Shown here: piece after piece, positions 12,027 to 23,400 of the stretch | How the letters are laid out: every line of letters begins with the position of its first letter | How positions within the stretch are numbered: position 1 is the first letter of the stretch | DNA from: Tetragonia tetragonoides | Taxonomy: Eukaryota; Streptophyta; Magnoliopsida; Caryophyllales; Aizoaceae | NCBI GenBank assembly: GCA_038025085.1 | Contig: CM076145.1 | Location: 18,024,500-18,088,499, forward strand | Direction of reading: 5' to 3' | DNA: 64,000 bases | Notes under the pieces: model-generated | Databases searched by the model: none | Seen by the model: only the letters and a program-made list of their open reading frames with translations | Told to the model about the DNA's origin: nothing | Position numbers and translations under genes: made by a program

Positions 12027-15000
12027 CTACATGGGGGGCTCGACCAAGCCCGCAATCTTTCTACAAACAAGAAGTTTCTCCTTAGGCAAGGCCTTCGTCA
12101 ACATGTCCGATCCGTTGAGATCGGTGTGAATCTTCACAAGCTCAAATGACTTGTCTTCTACCGCTTCTCGAATCCAATGATACCTCCTCCGTATGTGTTT
12201 GGTTCGGGAATGGTAGGCTGCATTCTTGGCAAGGTGGATGGCACTTTGACTATCACAATAAAGAGGGTACTTGTCTTGTTTCAAACCCAACTCCTCTAGA
12301 AAATCTCTCATCCAAATAAACTCCTTGCCAGCTTCAACCGCTGCCATATACTCAGATTCTGTGGTAGACAGAGCAACACACTTTTGCAATTTTGATTGCC
12401 ATGAAACAGCTCCCCCTGCAATTGTCATCAAGTATCCGGAGGTAGACTTACTAGCATCAATATCACCTGACAAATCAGCATCTGTGTAGCCATCTAACAC
12501 AGGTTGTCCGGGACCAAAGCATAAACACACTCTAGAAGTACCTCTGAGATACCGCATGATCCACTTTACTGCTGCCCAATGCTCCTTACCAGGATTAGAC
12601 ATGAACCTGCTAACAACCCCAATGACATGTGCAATGTCTGGCCTAGTGCATACCATGGCATACATCAAACTCCCCACGGCGGATGCATAAGGCACCGTCA
12701 TCATCTCTTTCTTGTCATTCTCACTTGTAGGACACTGGCTGGAGCTTAGCTTCATGTGACCTGCAAGTGGCGAGCTCACGGGTTTAGCTTTGTCCATCTT
12801 GAACCTCTCTAGCAGCTTCTGGATGTAACTCTCTTGTGATAGCCATATCTTCTTGTTCTTCCTATCACGAGAGATACGCATGCCCAAAATTTGCTTTGCA
12901 GGGCCAAGGTCCTTCATTGCAAAGGACTTGCTCAAGGCACTCTTCAGGTTGGCAATCTTCTCCTTATCCTGTCCAACAATCAACATGTCATCCACATAAA
13001 GTAAGAGAATGAGAAAATCACCTCCGGCGTAATGCTTCACAAACACACATGAATCTGCATGTGTCTTGTGGAAACTGTGGTCTTTCATGAAAGACTCAAA
13101 CTTCTTGTACCATTGTCGAGGTGCTTGTTTCAAGCCATATAAACTCTTTTTCAAACGGCATACAAGCTTCTCACTTCCCTTCTCTTGGAAACCTTCTGGT
13201 TGCTCCATGTAGATTTCCTCCTCTAAGTCACCATGGAGGAAAGCAGTCTTCACATCAAGTTGTTCCAACTCCAAATCCATGCTAGCAGCTAAGCCAAGAA
13301 CAACTCTAACAGAAGACATCTTTACAACTGGAGAGAAAATCTCTTCAAAGTCTATGCCTTTCTTTTGACCTGAGCCTTTCACCACCAAACGTGCCTTGTA
13401 CCTAGGTGGTGAACCATCTTCTCCAGTTTTCAGTCTGTACACCCATTTGTTCTTGAGTGCTCTCTTGCCCTTAGACAACTCCACTAAGTCATATGTGTGG
13501 TTCTCATGCAAGGATTTCATCTCATCTTGCATGGCATTATACCACTCCTTGCAGTGCTCATGTGACATAGCCTCCTCATAGCTTTCAGGTTCTCCCCCGT
13601 CGGTCATCAACACATACTCATCTGCTGGATATTTAGAGGTAGGCTGTCTCTCTCTGGTGGATCTTCTCAACTGTGGTTCTGGTTGTACATGGGGTTCTTC
13701 TTCATGTGTATGATCTGGTGGTGGCTGAACATCATCACCATCATCACTGTTATGATCATCATTGCCATCTTCCTGTTGTTCTCCCCCTTGAACTCTAGGA
13801 GTTACTTCAGGAAATATTGGATCTGAGTTGGCGCTGTCACTAGGAGAAGGCTCTGGTTGTTTCTTCTTCTCACAATCTGCAAAGGTTTTGTCTTCAAAGA
13901 ACACTACATCTCTGCTTCTAATCACTTTCCTGCTAACTGGATTCCACAATCTGTACCCAAACTCATCCTCTGAGTACCCTAGGAAGATGCATGGCTTTGT
14001 CTTGCTATCAAGCTTGGACCTCTCATCTCTGGGAATATGAACATATGCAAGGCACCCAAAGACTCTCAGGTGGCTGAATGATACCTCTTTACCAGTCCAT
14101 ACTCTCTGCGGAACATCTCCATTAAGAGGAACTGAAGGTGACCGGTTGATGAGGTACACTGCTGTAAACATTGCCTCGGCCCAAAAAATCCTAGGCAGCT
14201 TCGCATGAGAGAGCATACATCGAATTCTTTCTTCAATTGTTCTGTTCATTCTCTCTGCAAGTCCATTCAGCTGAGGTGTCTTGGGAACTGTCTTCTCAAG
14301 CCTGATGCCCTGTACTTTGCAATACTCTTCAAATGGACCCCTGTACTCTCCACCATTGTCAGCTCTAACACACTTGAGCTTCCGGCCTGTTTCTCTCTCA
14401 ACTCTGGCCTGGAACTGCTTGAAAAACTGTAGTACCTGGTCTTTGGTTTTCAACACAAAAGCCCACAGTTTTCTAGAATAATCATCAATAAAAGTAACAA
14501 AATAAAGTGCACCGCTATGTGACTTAGTATCCATAGAACATACATCAGTGTGAACAAGATCTAATGCATGTTTTCTTCTAGATGGGGGACGAGTATGAAA
14601 TGCTGCCCTATGTTGTTTTCCAGCTAAACAATCAACACAGGGTTTCAAGGACATACCTTGAACATCAGGAAGGAGTTGCTTCTTAGCAAGCATTTGCATA
14701 CCTCTTTCACTCATGTGACCAAGTCTCTTGTGCCATAACTCGCTGGAGGAATCATCAACTGCGTGTACTTCTCCTTTGCACAACTTAGCTTGCATCACAT
14801 ACAAGGATCTCTGCTTGCTCCCACGAGCCACAATCAAACTTCCTTTGATAAGCTTGCACTTTCCACCACCAAAGTTGCTGGAGTAACCAACATCATCGAG
14901 CAACCCAGGAGATATCAAATTCAGCCGAATGTCTGGAACATGTCGGACATCTCTCAACACCAAACTGCAACCTGTGGATGTCTCCAAACACACTGTACCC

Positions 15001-16037
15001 ATGCCTACAATCTTGGATGAGCCATCATTCCCCATCTTTACATAACCAAAGTCACCGCTGGTGTAAGATGAGAAGTAATCTTGGTGCGAGGTTAGATGAA
15101 ACGAAGCACCCGTGTCAATCACCCAAGTACAATCATCACTATCTAGATTTAGGCAATGGTCACCAATAAAAAATAATTCATCACTTGTTGCAATTGCAGT
15201 GGTGTTGTTATCTTTCTCTTCTTGTTGTTGCCCGAATGTCTCACCCTTTTCTTTCCTTTCTCTGGACTTGTCTCTCTTCATTTTCCTGCAATGTTTTTGA
15301 ATGTGGCCTGGCTTATCACAATAGTGGCAAATGATCTTACCCTTTGATTTTGATCTCCCCCTGGACTTGTCTCTATGCTGGGGATATCGAGTCTTACTTC
15401 TTCCCCTGCTTGATTCTTGTGTCACATTAGCCTCTGGTTGTGTGGAGGAACTCATTTCCTTCCTTCTAGTTTCTTCATTCAACAAACTAGCTTTGACAAT
15501 TTCCATTGTCAGCGTGCCCTCTGGTGCGGAGTTGCTAAGTGATACAAATAGAGTGTCCCAGCTTTCTGGCAATGAGCAAAGTAGTAGCAATGCCTGCAGC
15601 TCATCATCTAAATTCATCTTCATTGCAGACAACTTGTTAATCAAACTTTGAAATTCATTCAAGTGAACTACTATGCTATCACCATCTTTATATTCCAGTT
15701 TCACAAGTTTTCTAATCAATGACGCTTTACTCAAGGCATTCTTCCTTTCATACATGGTCTCAAGTTTCTTCCAAAGAGTATAAGCATTCGTGTCATTGGC
15801 AATATGTTGGAGGACACTCATATCAACAAATTGTCTAATTGTTCCAACGGCTTTACGGTTCAATATTTTCCACTCACTTTCAACAACACCAGTTGGTATG
15901 GTTGCATTTAAAATTGGTTCATACAAATCCTTCACATAAAGGATATCCTCCATTTTAGTTTTCCACACGGAGTAATTTCCAGAATTCAAACTAATCATTC
16001 CGTGCACACCAGATTTTTCATCCATCTTTAACAACAC
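12027..16037 (-). CDS. Copia gag-pol polyprotein, intact
   Basis: A single 1336-codon frame encodes all copia domains in order. Gag is N-terminal, with a zinc knuckle CX2CX4HX4C at C237, C240, H245 and C250. The protease motif DTGA is at 308-311. The integrase zinc finger is H436, H441, C467 and C470, and its catalytic D-D-E triad is D498, D560 and E595. Reverse transcriptase has the YVDD box at 1014-1017. RNase H acidic residues include D1187, E1227 and D1262. No stop or frameshift is seen. The first Met could be residue 1 or the Met at residue 5 (MDEKSG). The stop abuts the polypurine tract. It resembles the Tnt1/Tork type in general layout, but lineage was not tested. Confidence 0.97.
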   Translation of the reverse strand: MLLKMDEKSGVHGMISLNSGNYSVWKTKMEDILYVKDLYEPILNATIPTGVVESEWKILNRKAVGTIRQFVDMSVLQHIANDTNAYTLWKKLETMYERKNALSKASLIRKLVKLEYKDGDSIVVHLNEFQSLINKLSAMKMNLDDELQALLLLCSLPESWDTLFVSLSNSAPEGTLTMEIVKASLLNEETRRKEMSSSTQPEANVTQESSRGRSKTRYPQHRDKSRGRSKSKGKIICHYCDKPGHIQKHCRKMKRDKSRERKEKGETFGQQQEEKDNNTTAIATSDELFFIGDHCLNLDSDDCTWVIDTGASFHLTSHQDYFSSYTSGDFGYVKMGNDGSSKIVGMGTVCLETSTGCSLVLRDVRHVPDIRLNLISPGLLDDVGYSSNFGGGKCKLIKGSLIVARGSKQRSLYVMQAKLCKGEVHAVDDSSSELWHKRLGHMSERGMQMLAKKQLLPDVQGMSLKPCVDCLAGKQHRAAFHTRPPSRRKHALDLVHTDVCSMDTKSHSGALYFVTFIDDYSRKLWAFVLKTKDQVLQFFKQFQARVERETGRKLKCVRADNGGEYRGPFEEYCKVQGIRLEKTVPKTPQLNGLAERMNRTIEERIRCMLSHAKLPRIFWAEAMFTAVYLINRSPSVPLNGDVPQRVWTGKEVSFSHLRVFGCLAYVHIPRDERSKLDSKTKPCIFLGYSEDEFGYRLWNPVSRKVIRSRDVVFFEDKTFADCEKKKQPEPSPSDSANSDPIFPEVTPRVQGGEQQEDGNDDHNSDDGDDVQPPPDHTHEEEPHVQPEPQLRRSTRERQPTSKYPADEYVLMTDGGEPESYEEAMSHEHCKEWYNAMQDEMKSLHENHTYDLVELSKGKRALKNKWVYRLKTGEDGSPPRYKARLVVKGSGQKKGIDFEEIFSPVVKMSSVRVVLGLAASMDLELEQLDVKTAFLHGDLEEEIYMEQPEGFQEKGSEKLVCRLKKSLYGLKQAPRQWYKKFESFMKDHSFHKTHADSCVFVKHYAGGDFLILLLYVDDMLIVGQDKEKIANLKSALSKSFAMKDLGPAKQILGMRISRDRKNKKIWLSQESYIQKLLERFKMDKAKPVSSPLAGHMKLSSSQCPTSENDKKEMMTVPYASAVGSLMYAMVCTRPDIAHVIGVVSRFMSNPGKEHWAAVKWIMRYLRGTSRVCLCFGPGQPVLDGYTDADLSGDIDASKSTSGYLMTIAGGAVSWQSKLQKCVALSTTESEYMAAVEAGKEFIWMRDFLEELGLKQDKYPLYCDSQSAIHLAKNAAYHSRTKHIRRRYHWIREAVEDKSFELVKIHTDLNGSDMLTKALPKEKLLVCRKIAGLVEPPM

Positions 16038-16059
16038 AACAAATTCACAATGACTCTAA

Positions 16060-16076
16060 CCAAAGCTCTGATACCA
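16060..16076 (-). promoter_or_regulatory. Primer-binding site (tRNA-iMet type)
   Basis: On the minus strand, TGGTATCAGAGCTTTGG begins three bases inside the 5' LTR. Its first 12 bases are the standard plant copia primer site complementary to the 3' end of initiator methionine tRNA. Confidence 0.93.
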
Positions 16077-16079
16077 CTA

Positions 16080-16874
16080 TGTTGGGGAAAGCACACAAAT
16101 ACACAAGCGGAAGCAACAAAGACTTTTTCCCCGGTTGTGATGCAAATATGAGCAATAACCAATTCAAGCAACCAAACAATATTGAACCAAAATGACAGCA
16201 GCAAATGGAACTATAAATCAGCCCAAAAACAGTAAATAAACAAGGAGACGCAAGGATTTACGTGGAAACCCCGATGTGGGGAAAAAACCACGGGACCGTT
16301 AACAAACGGTGCCAAAACCTCCACTAATCAACAAATTAACAAGTGGGTACAACAATAGTTCTTCCCTAGATCAACTAGAGGTATTCACAATCATCAAGGA
16401 TCAACCTTGGCACAACAAGTCTCCCAAATCATCACCCAAAAGAGTGGAAATACAATTTCGTACAAAATAAGAGCTGAATTTAGAAAACTGACTTAGAGAG
16501 CTCCAAATGAAATTCTGACCGTTGGATTTGAAGAGGGGGATGTCAGGAACAACGTGCTAAAATCTCGCGACGATCGGAGTTCGTTTGGTCGTCGATCGGG
16601 GCGGATTTCTGGGCTGCCAGCACCAAAATTCGTGGGTGGCTCCTCTTCTCTCTCTCCTCTTCTCTTCTAGACTTTTCTCCTGAATTTTTGAGTGTCTAGG
16701 CTTTCTCTCTCTTGCACTCAGCCCTTCTAACCTTTTGGCTTATAAGGGAAGCCACTTGTGAGTGAATATACGAAATTGCCCTTCACTTAAACATCATATG
16801 GATAACCCATATGGTAAGCAAATATATCCCAAATTAATTGGGTTCTTCCTCCATGTAGGAGGGATACTCCAACA
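16080..16874 (-). repeat. 5' LTR of intact copia element
   Basis: 795 bp, the promoter copy. A TATA-like CCTTATAAGCC (minus strand) lies near 16737-16747, followed by a CT/AG-rich leader region. Confidence 0.97.
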
Positions 16875-17420
16875 GGGGGGAGTTAGTCAATTGTGATTGG
16901 GAGCGTGAGCCTCAGCACTAGATAAGTGGAGGCGTGCGCCTCAGTTCTGTTGTGTAATTTGCTTACTTGCACAATGTAATAAAATATTACCATAATTATC
17001 AAAAAAGAAAATAATAATAATCTCAACCTAACCCGTTTTTCCAGTTATATTCATGTCCAGTTCTTGGATCGGGTCAACTTTTGTACAACCTACATTAAGG
17101 ACTACCCTCACCTATTAGCTGGACTTTTAAAGCGCATTGCAACGTGAAGATAATCACTTGCATAGGAAGGGTTGATCTTCTTTGGAACAAGAGTCACAGC
17201 TGTACAGTTTAAAACTTTAAAGTTCTCAACATATTACCTGAATGAAAAGTACTATGCACTGGTAATTGCCAATAAATATCCCAAGAGGCCTTGTAGAAGG
17301 GTGCAGTAAAACCTGCTCTATGAATTTCCTATAAAATTTTAACTAAGAGGAGTTTTCAAAACAAAATGATTGCAATTTACAAAGAGATTGACGGGAATTT
17401 CCGATTACAATTTACAGTGA
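16875..17420. other. LINE-like 3' tail and 3' flank of OSCA1-like gene
   Basis: 16875-17010 ends with an AATAAAATATTACC motif and an A-rich tail, as in plant LINE 3' ends. It appears to be the other half of the sequence left of the copia element. From about 17100 to 17420 the DNA is the probable 3'UTR and downstream flank of the minus-strand OSCA1-like gene; the poly(A) site was not placed. Confidence 0.45.
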
Positions 17421-20400
17421 CTATACACTGGCTTCAGAACTAGCAACAGAAGTGACTTTGCTACTCCTTTGTGAAATCCTCTTTGTTGCTACAAGTGGAG
17501 CACCCTCTTCCTCATCGCTAGGTGGTGAAAAGTAAACGTCGCCATCTTTGAAGATTGGGTGTAGATAAGCATCTCGAAGGTAAGTTCTTATGTTCAGAGT
17601 TGGGTCTGTCGCCCGCTCCAGTGTATCCTTCATCATGGCATCCTGTAATAGCGTTGGGGGTGGGGGGATGGGGGGAAGAGAAGAAAGAGCAGGAAGAAAA
17701 ATGAGATTATGAGAAGAAGCTACTTTTGCTAAAAATTTCCATAAAAGAAGGGTAGAGAATTCAACGTCTAAGTTTGAATTATGCATAGTTTCACTGTTTC
17801 ACAATCATTTATGAATCATGCAATAAAGCTTTCTTCAAATGACAATTGCATTTGCAGCAGAGAAGATCAAGCAAGAAGACAAATGCGATTATGAGAAGAA
17901 GCTACCTTTGCTAAAAACTTTCATAAAAGAAGGGTAGAGAATTCAACGTCTAAGTTTGAATCATGCATACTTTCACTGTTTCACAATCATCTATGAATCA
18001 TGCAATAAAGCTTTCTTCAAATGACAATGGTCAAACTGCATTTGCAGCAGAGCAGAAACTTCAAAGTGTCATTATTGGCATTTTTTTTCTTTTAATTTTG
18101 GGAGTCAATTATAATTGCTCATTAAACTATTACATGTAACTTACTTTATCTTTAATGAAGGTAAACAGTCAACGCATGTCAAACCAAAGACCCCTCCTAA
18201 GATGCACTGTGCCAACGGTATGGTACGCCTCCAAAAGAGAGTTTGGAATTAAATTGGCATGCAATGGATTCCCAGCTCATAACATCTAAATACTGCGATA
18301 TGTCAAACTGACAAGACTAACCTGTATTGGGAACCTGGTAAATGCTGATTCAAAACGCCCTTTGCAAAATCTGTGGAACCAGATTGTCAGCACTGGGAGG
18401 GCAATCAGAAAAGGCGTTGACGTCTTCACACTTTTTGAGCTCAACAACCCGAGCAATGAAAGCTGTGATATGACAAGCCCAATAAGTATACGCCGGTGTA
18501 CATCTGGCCAGAACGCGGCTGCGCTTTCATATTTCCGATCATAGACGTTGATAATCTGGCAACCAAGAAGCAGTTCCAGCTATTATGAAAGTGCTACATA
18601 GTAGGTATATCAAATAAAAGATACACACACAAAATGATAAGTATTTATCATCAAGCAGAAGCAGCAAGCAAGGTCGAACAACAGAAGGAAAAACAAAAAG
18701 GCCATTGATGGGAATGTTATTGAGTACTGCTAAGAACTTAGGAAGGAAGGGATAGAAGTAACACTTGGTTGGCTTCCTTCAGGCATTTAATAATACAGTA
18801 ATATTTTCAGACAACATTAATATTTTTGTTTTTTTTTTTCGGTGCAAGAGGAGCATGCCCGAAAATCAAATAACACGAACACTACGTGGCCATGCCCAAC
18901 AGACAACATTAATATATTTAAGTTGCAAAATCAGCAGACATACAACAAAGAAGCTCGTCCCAACAGACAAGAATGGACAAATTAGCTACCAAAGGGTAGC
19001 GTAGTTAGTATTGACTTGGGTGTGTTTCCCTCCCCACCCAAGTTCAATTTGTACTAGTCATTTGGGGGAAGGATTTCCCTTCCCTTTGTTCCCCCTCCCC
19101 CTTTCTCCCAAATGTCTGGCCTGTTAAGCACTGGGTTGTGCTCCAAGATGGAGCACCCAAGGACTTACCTTCATACAAAAAACAAAAAAAAGAACCAATT
19201 TCGAAACAGCAAACTTCTGGACCATGACAAGCTCCTTTGTGCTACAAGTTTATCATAAATATTCAGGGCAACATTGCAAATCTGAAGCAGCAGCAGCAAT
19301 AACTCCACTAGTGCGACAATTGTAAGTGAAAGCAATAGCACATGACATGCTTTAGCCTTCCACATCTTGAAAACAAGCTACATGCTCAATACTTTGTGCC
19401 TAATGCCAATTTTAGCTACATCACTATCACGACTGTCATATGCAACTTATTCAGATTCTACGTGACTATTCTTTGTGCCTAATGCCATTTTAGCTACACC
19501 ACTATCACGACTCTCATGTGCAGCTTATTCAGATTGATTATGATATTAAGCACATAACAAACTTACGTCTTTTACAAAGTCATAATTGGAGAGGGAATCA
19601 GAATCCACTCATAATAAGACAAACTCCAAAATTATACAGAGGCAGTTGGGTATAAGAAGAAAGAGACACGGGATTGCTTTCCAGCTGATCATCAACAGAG
19701 ATAGCCACTAGTTTCACCAAGCTAGCATGGAGATACTTCAAATGGAATTTATGGGACTTCCTTGAATATGAAGATTAACAGTCAGGCAAGCCTGAAGATA
19801 TTGTGAACAGAACTCGATTATTAGATAAGTTTCTAATTGGACTCAATAGTTTGATCATAATCTTGCAGTAACAGAAGATTAACAGTCAGGCAAGCCTGTC
19901 AGATAAGTTTGTGAACAGAACTCGATTATTAGATAAGTTTCTAATTTGACTCAGTAGTTTGATCATAATCATGCAGTAACAGACATCACTTGGGTAATAA
20001 ATGCTCAGCAGATACTCAGAGATGTGGAAGTTATTATACTTTGTAGGGACTCAATAATGAAACCAAGTTATCACTGCATGGCAGTGGTAGTTTCTGCTTG
20101 CTACCAGGTTGTCTGAAATTAAAAGTTAAAACACCCTCAAAATAATTTTAATAAAAAAACATGGCCTTCGGAGAATGGAAGATAACAATCAAGCTATGCT
20201 CTCAAAACTTATATGGCGGTTGACTAGGGAAGAAGATAAGCAAAGGGTTAGCCAAAACTTCAAAATATTGAGCACGAGGGTTCCACTTGGTAAATCTGAT
20301 TCCTTCCAGCAGAGTGACATAGTGAAAGTATATGGTACTGATAGACATTTAGACTCAGCCTGGCCGGGGTTCCCAAGAATCCCATTATCCGAGGTTAATG

Positions 20401-23400
20401 CTAAACCAGATATAGACAAATTAGGCTTCAAAGTGGCTGAATAAAGAGAATGGTATATGGATGGAGAATCTTGAATATCACAGCAAACGCTTCTAATGCG
20501 GCTATTTTGGAACTGAAGCTAAGCAAAGACATTTTCCAGGACACACCGTGGTTTTGTTCCAAATGATAAGCCAGATGTAAACATCTCAGTCTTAAAGGCG
20601 GCTGAACAAAGAGGATGGTATGGAAGGAGAATCACATAAATCACAGTTTCATAAAAGTTCCTAGTGCTGCTATTCTAGAAAAAAAGACATTTGTCAGGAC
20701 AGACTGACATCAATAGAAGACAGAACATGATCTTTCTCCTTAAAGAGTACTTACTACTTACACATTACAACTCACAATATGGGATCAACAGTCCATTTTG
20801 AGGAACAATTTGGATGAATTTATGGAAAGCAAAAGTCAGAGAACCAAGCTTTTTGCCTTTCAAGAATAGCTAACAATACCCTGCACACAAGGGTAAGTCT
20901 GAAGGAAACAATGCCTGTTGATGATAAATGCGTACTGTGTGACCTAGCACACAGAAACCCTGGTTGATGGTTCATTTATAAGTTTACTGGTCAGCTCTTA
21001 TGTCTGAACTCTGAACCTGGAAATATATTGCAGTACGCATAATCCTTTACCATAATCCTTATGTCTTATGTCTGAACTCTGAACCTGGAAATATATTGCA
21101 GTACGCATAATCCTTTACCATACATTAGCATACATAATAATAAATGACTGTGCGCAATAGTTTTAGGAATCCTACAAGGAAGCATAGAAGGACACAGATT
21201 TTACCTGATGTCGGAAAACCAAGTAAGCAAAAGCGAAGAAGACAATGATGAAAGGTAGAAGTATTGGTGCAACCACAGAGTACACTAGCCCAAGTAAAAA
21301 GTAAAGCTGTATCCGAGGTTCATACACATGGAAGTCCAGGAAACCAGGATCCATTGCTTGCTCCCTGTCTAGCTCTGTTTTAACCAATAATTGATTCTTC
21401 AGATGGAAAATAACTAGAGGAACTAATCTTAGGACCTCAGCAGCAACACCAGCCCAACCATCAACCATAATGTAAGTTATGAAAAAAGTAGCTTTCATTG
21501 GGATTGATACTCCAATAGTTTTAGGAATCCTACAATGAAGCGTAGCAGATATTAAATTGTGCAGGAAAACATAAGATAATGTTGCTCATTGGAGAAAGTA
21601 TAATGCAGGCATACACATTAATATAGTGAATATGGTGTTCAAAAAACACCATAGTTAATGTACTGTAATTCCTAAAGAAGAGTAATATCAAAGACATTAG
21701 ATTAGACACAAGCACCACACCTGCCCGCCCCCGCCCTCCAGCACACATACATAATTCTGTTCATCTCCATAGATTAGACACAAGGTGACCCTCTCTCCCC
21801 TTTTCTTTTCACCTTGGTTGTTGATGTGTTAGGTCGATTGTTGGATAGGGGTGTGGAGCAGGGGTCTATAGAGGGTTTCCGGGTTGGACGAGAGAGGGTG
21901 TCGGTTTCCCATTTGCAGTTTGCTGATGATACGATTCTTTTCCTTTCGGCGGAGGTTGAGGGGTTTAAGAGAGTGCTTACCTTGTTGCAGGTGTTTGAGG
22001 TGGTGTCGGGGATGAAGATTAATTTGTCCAAGTGTAGCTTAGCGGGGGTCAATGTTGGTAATGATGTTCTTGATTCCTTTTCAGGTTTAGTGGGCTGCCC
22101 AGCAATGGCCTCTTACTTATTTGGGGGTACCCCTTGGGGGTAATCCCAGGACGGTGGCTTTTTGGGAGCCTGTCGTGTCTAGAGTGGCTAAGCGACTAGA
22201 TGGTTGGAAGGGAGTGTATTTTTCCTTGGGGGGGAGAATTACTATCCTTCAGTCTTGTCTAGCTAGTATCCCTCTTTATTACTTGTCTCTGTTTAGGATC
22301 CCTGTTAGTGTTGCTGATAGGATTGAGAGAATTACATTTGCGCCGGCCACCACACGATAGGGAGATGGAGGAACTTGGTTCCCTCCTGAGTGTTCTTACT
22401 CCCACTATCCTCGTCCTTAGGGACGATTCTAGGGTTTGGACGGGGGATCCTTCTGGGGTCTTTTCATCCAAGTCCTTCCTTTCCCAGATTAGTCTCCCTT
22501 CTCAGTTTCCACAATTCCCTTTATGCACATTTATTTGGAAGTCTAAGGTTCCATTGAAGGTTCGCACTTTTGTGTGGACTTTGGTGTTAGGTAGGGTAAA
22601 CACTTATGACATGTTGCAACGACGTAGACTTAGTTGGACTCTCTTACCGGGGAGTTGTTTGATGTGTCGCCATAGTGGGGAGGATTGTTTGCATCTGTTT
22701 GTACTGTGTGATTTTGCTAGGAACCTTTGGAATAGACTGCTGTGTGGGGAGAGTTTTGTATGCCCAGCTACGGTGGGCGAGTTCCTGCAGGTACGATTTG
22801 CTGCGATGAGGAGGAGTAAGGAGGGGAGGTTGTTGTGGAGGTGTGCCTGTATGGCTATTCTTTGGTGTATCTGGCTGGAGAGGAACTCGAGGGTCTTCTC
22901 TGAGACTCGGAAGTCTCCGGATTTAGTTTGGGATCAATATAGTTTATTTGGCGTCCCTCTGGGCTAAGGCAGCGGGGGCCTTTAAGGGTGTACCGTTGAC
23001 CTTAGTTCAGCTATATTGGCGTGATGTGTAGATATGTTTTTCTTGTTATCAAAGATGCCTTATCCTCCATTTTTTGTATTCTTTAATGTTCGATTAATAA
23101 AAAAATTTTCTTATCTAAAAAAAAAATTCTGTTCATCTCCATGTTTAATAAGTTTGTTTTAGGCATTTGTTGAGGTCACCAAATATCCATGTCATTTCTC
23201 ATTAAAATCTCAGAAGGTGGGGATAGAACAATGTATGATGCTTGTGAACAAGTGCTTGGGCGTTCTTCTTTGTAATCCTCTTCTTCTTGAAGACTGATTT
23301 ATTAATAAAATGAGAACGCTTAATCATCAAAAAAAATAATCTCAGAAGACTATGCTATAAGTAGTTTTTGCTATTATTTCTTTTCCGACTAGAAAAATCC

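Larger units (their letters stand above)
11216..16874 (-). mobile_element. Complete Ty1/copia LTR retrotransposon
   Basis: The 5659-bp element reads on the minus strand. The LTRs are 11216-12010 (3') and 16080-16874 (5'), each 795 bp, beginning TGTTGG and ending CA in element orientation, and they read as identical. A primer-binding site matching the 3' end of initiator tRNA-Met lies at 16065-16076. A polypurine tract abuts the 3' LTR near 12011-12022. The flanks share a 5-bp GGGGG duplication (11211-11215 and 16875-16879), although it lies in a G-run. One uninterrupted gag-pol frame fills the interior. All parts needed for autonomous movement appear present, so this is a young copy. Confidence 0.97.

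Noticed and set aside
14205..15651. Several plus-strand frames of 60-106 codons
   Set aside because: All are shadows of the intact minus-strand copia gag-pol.
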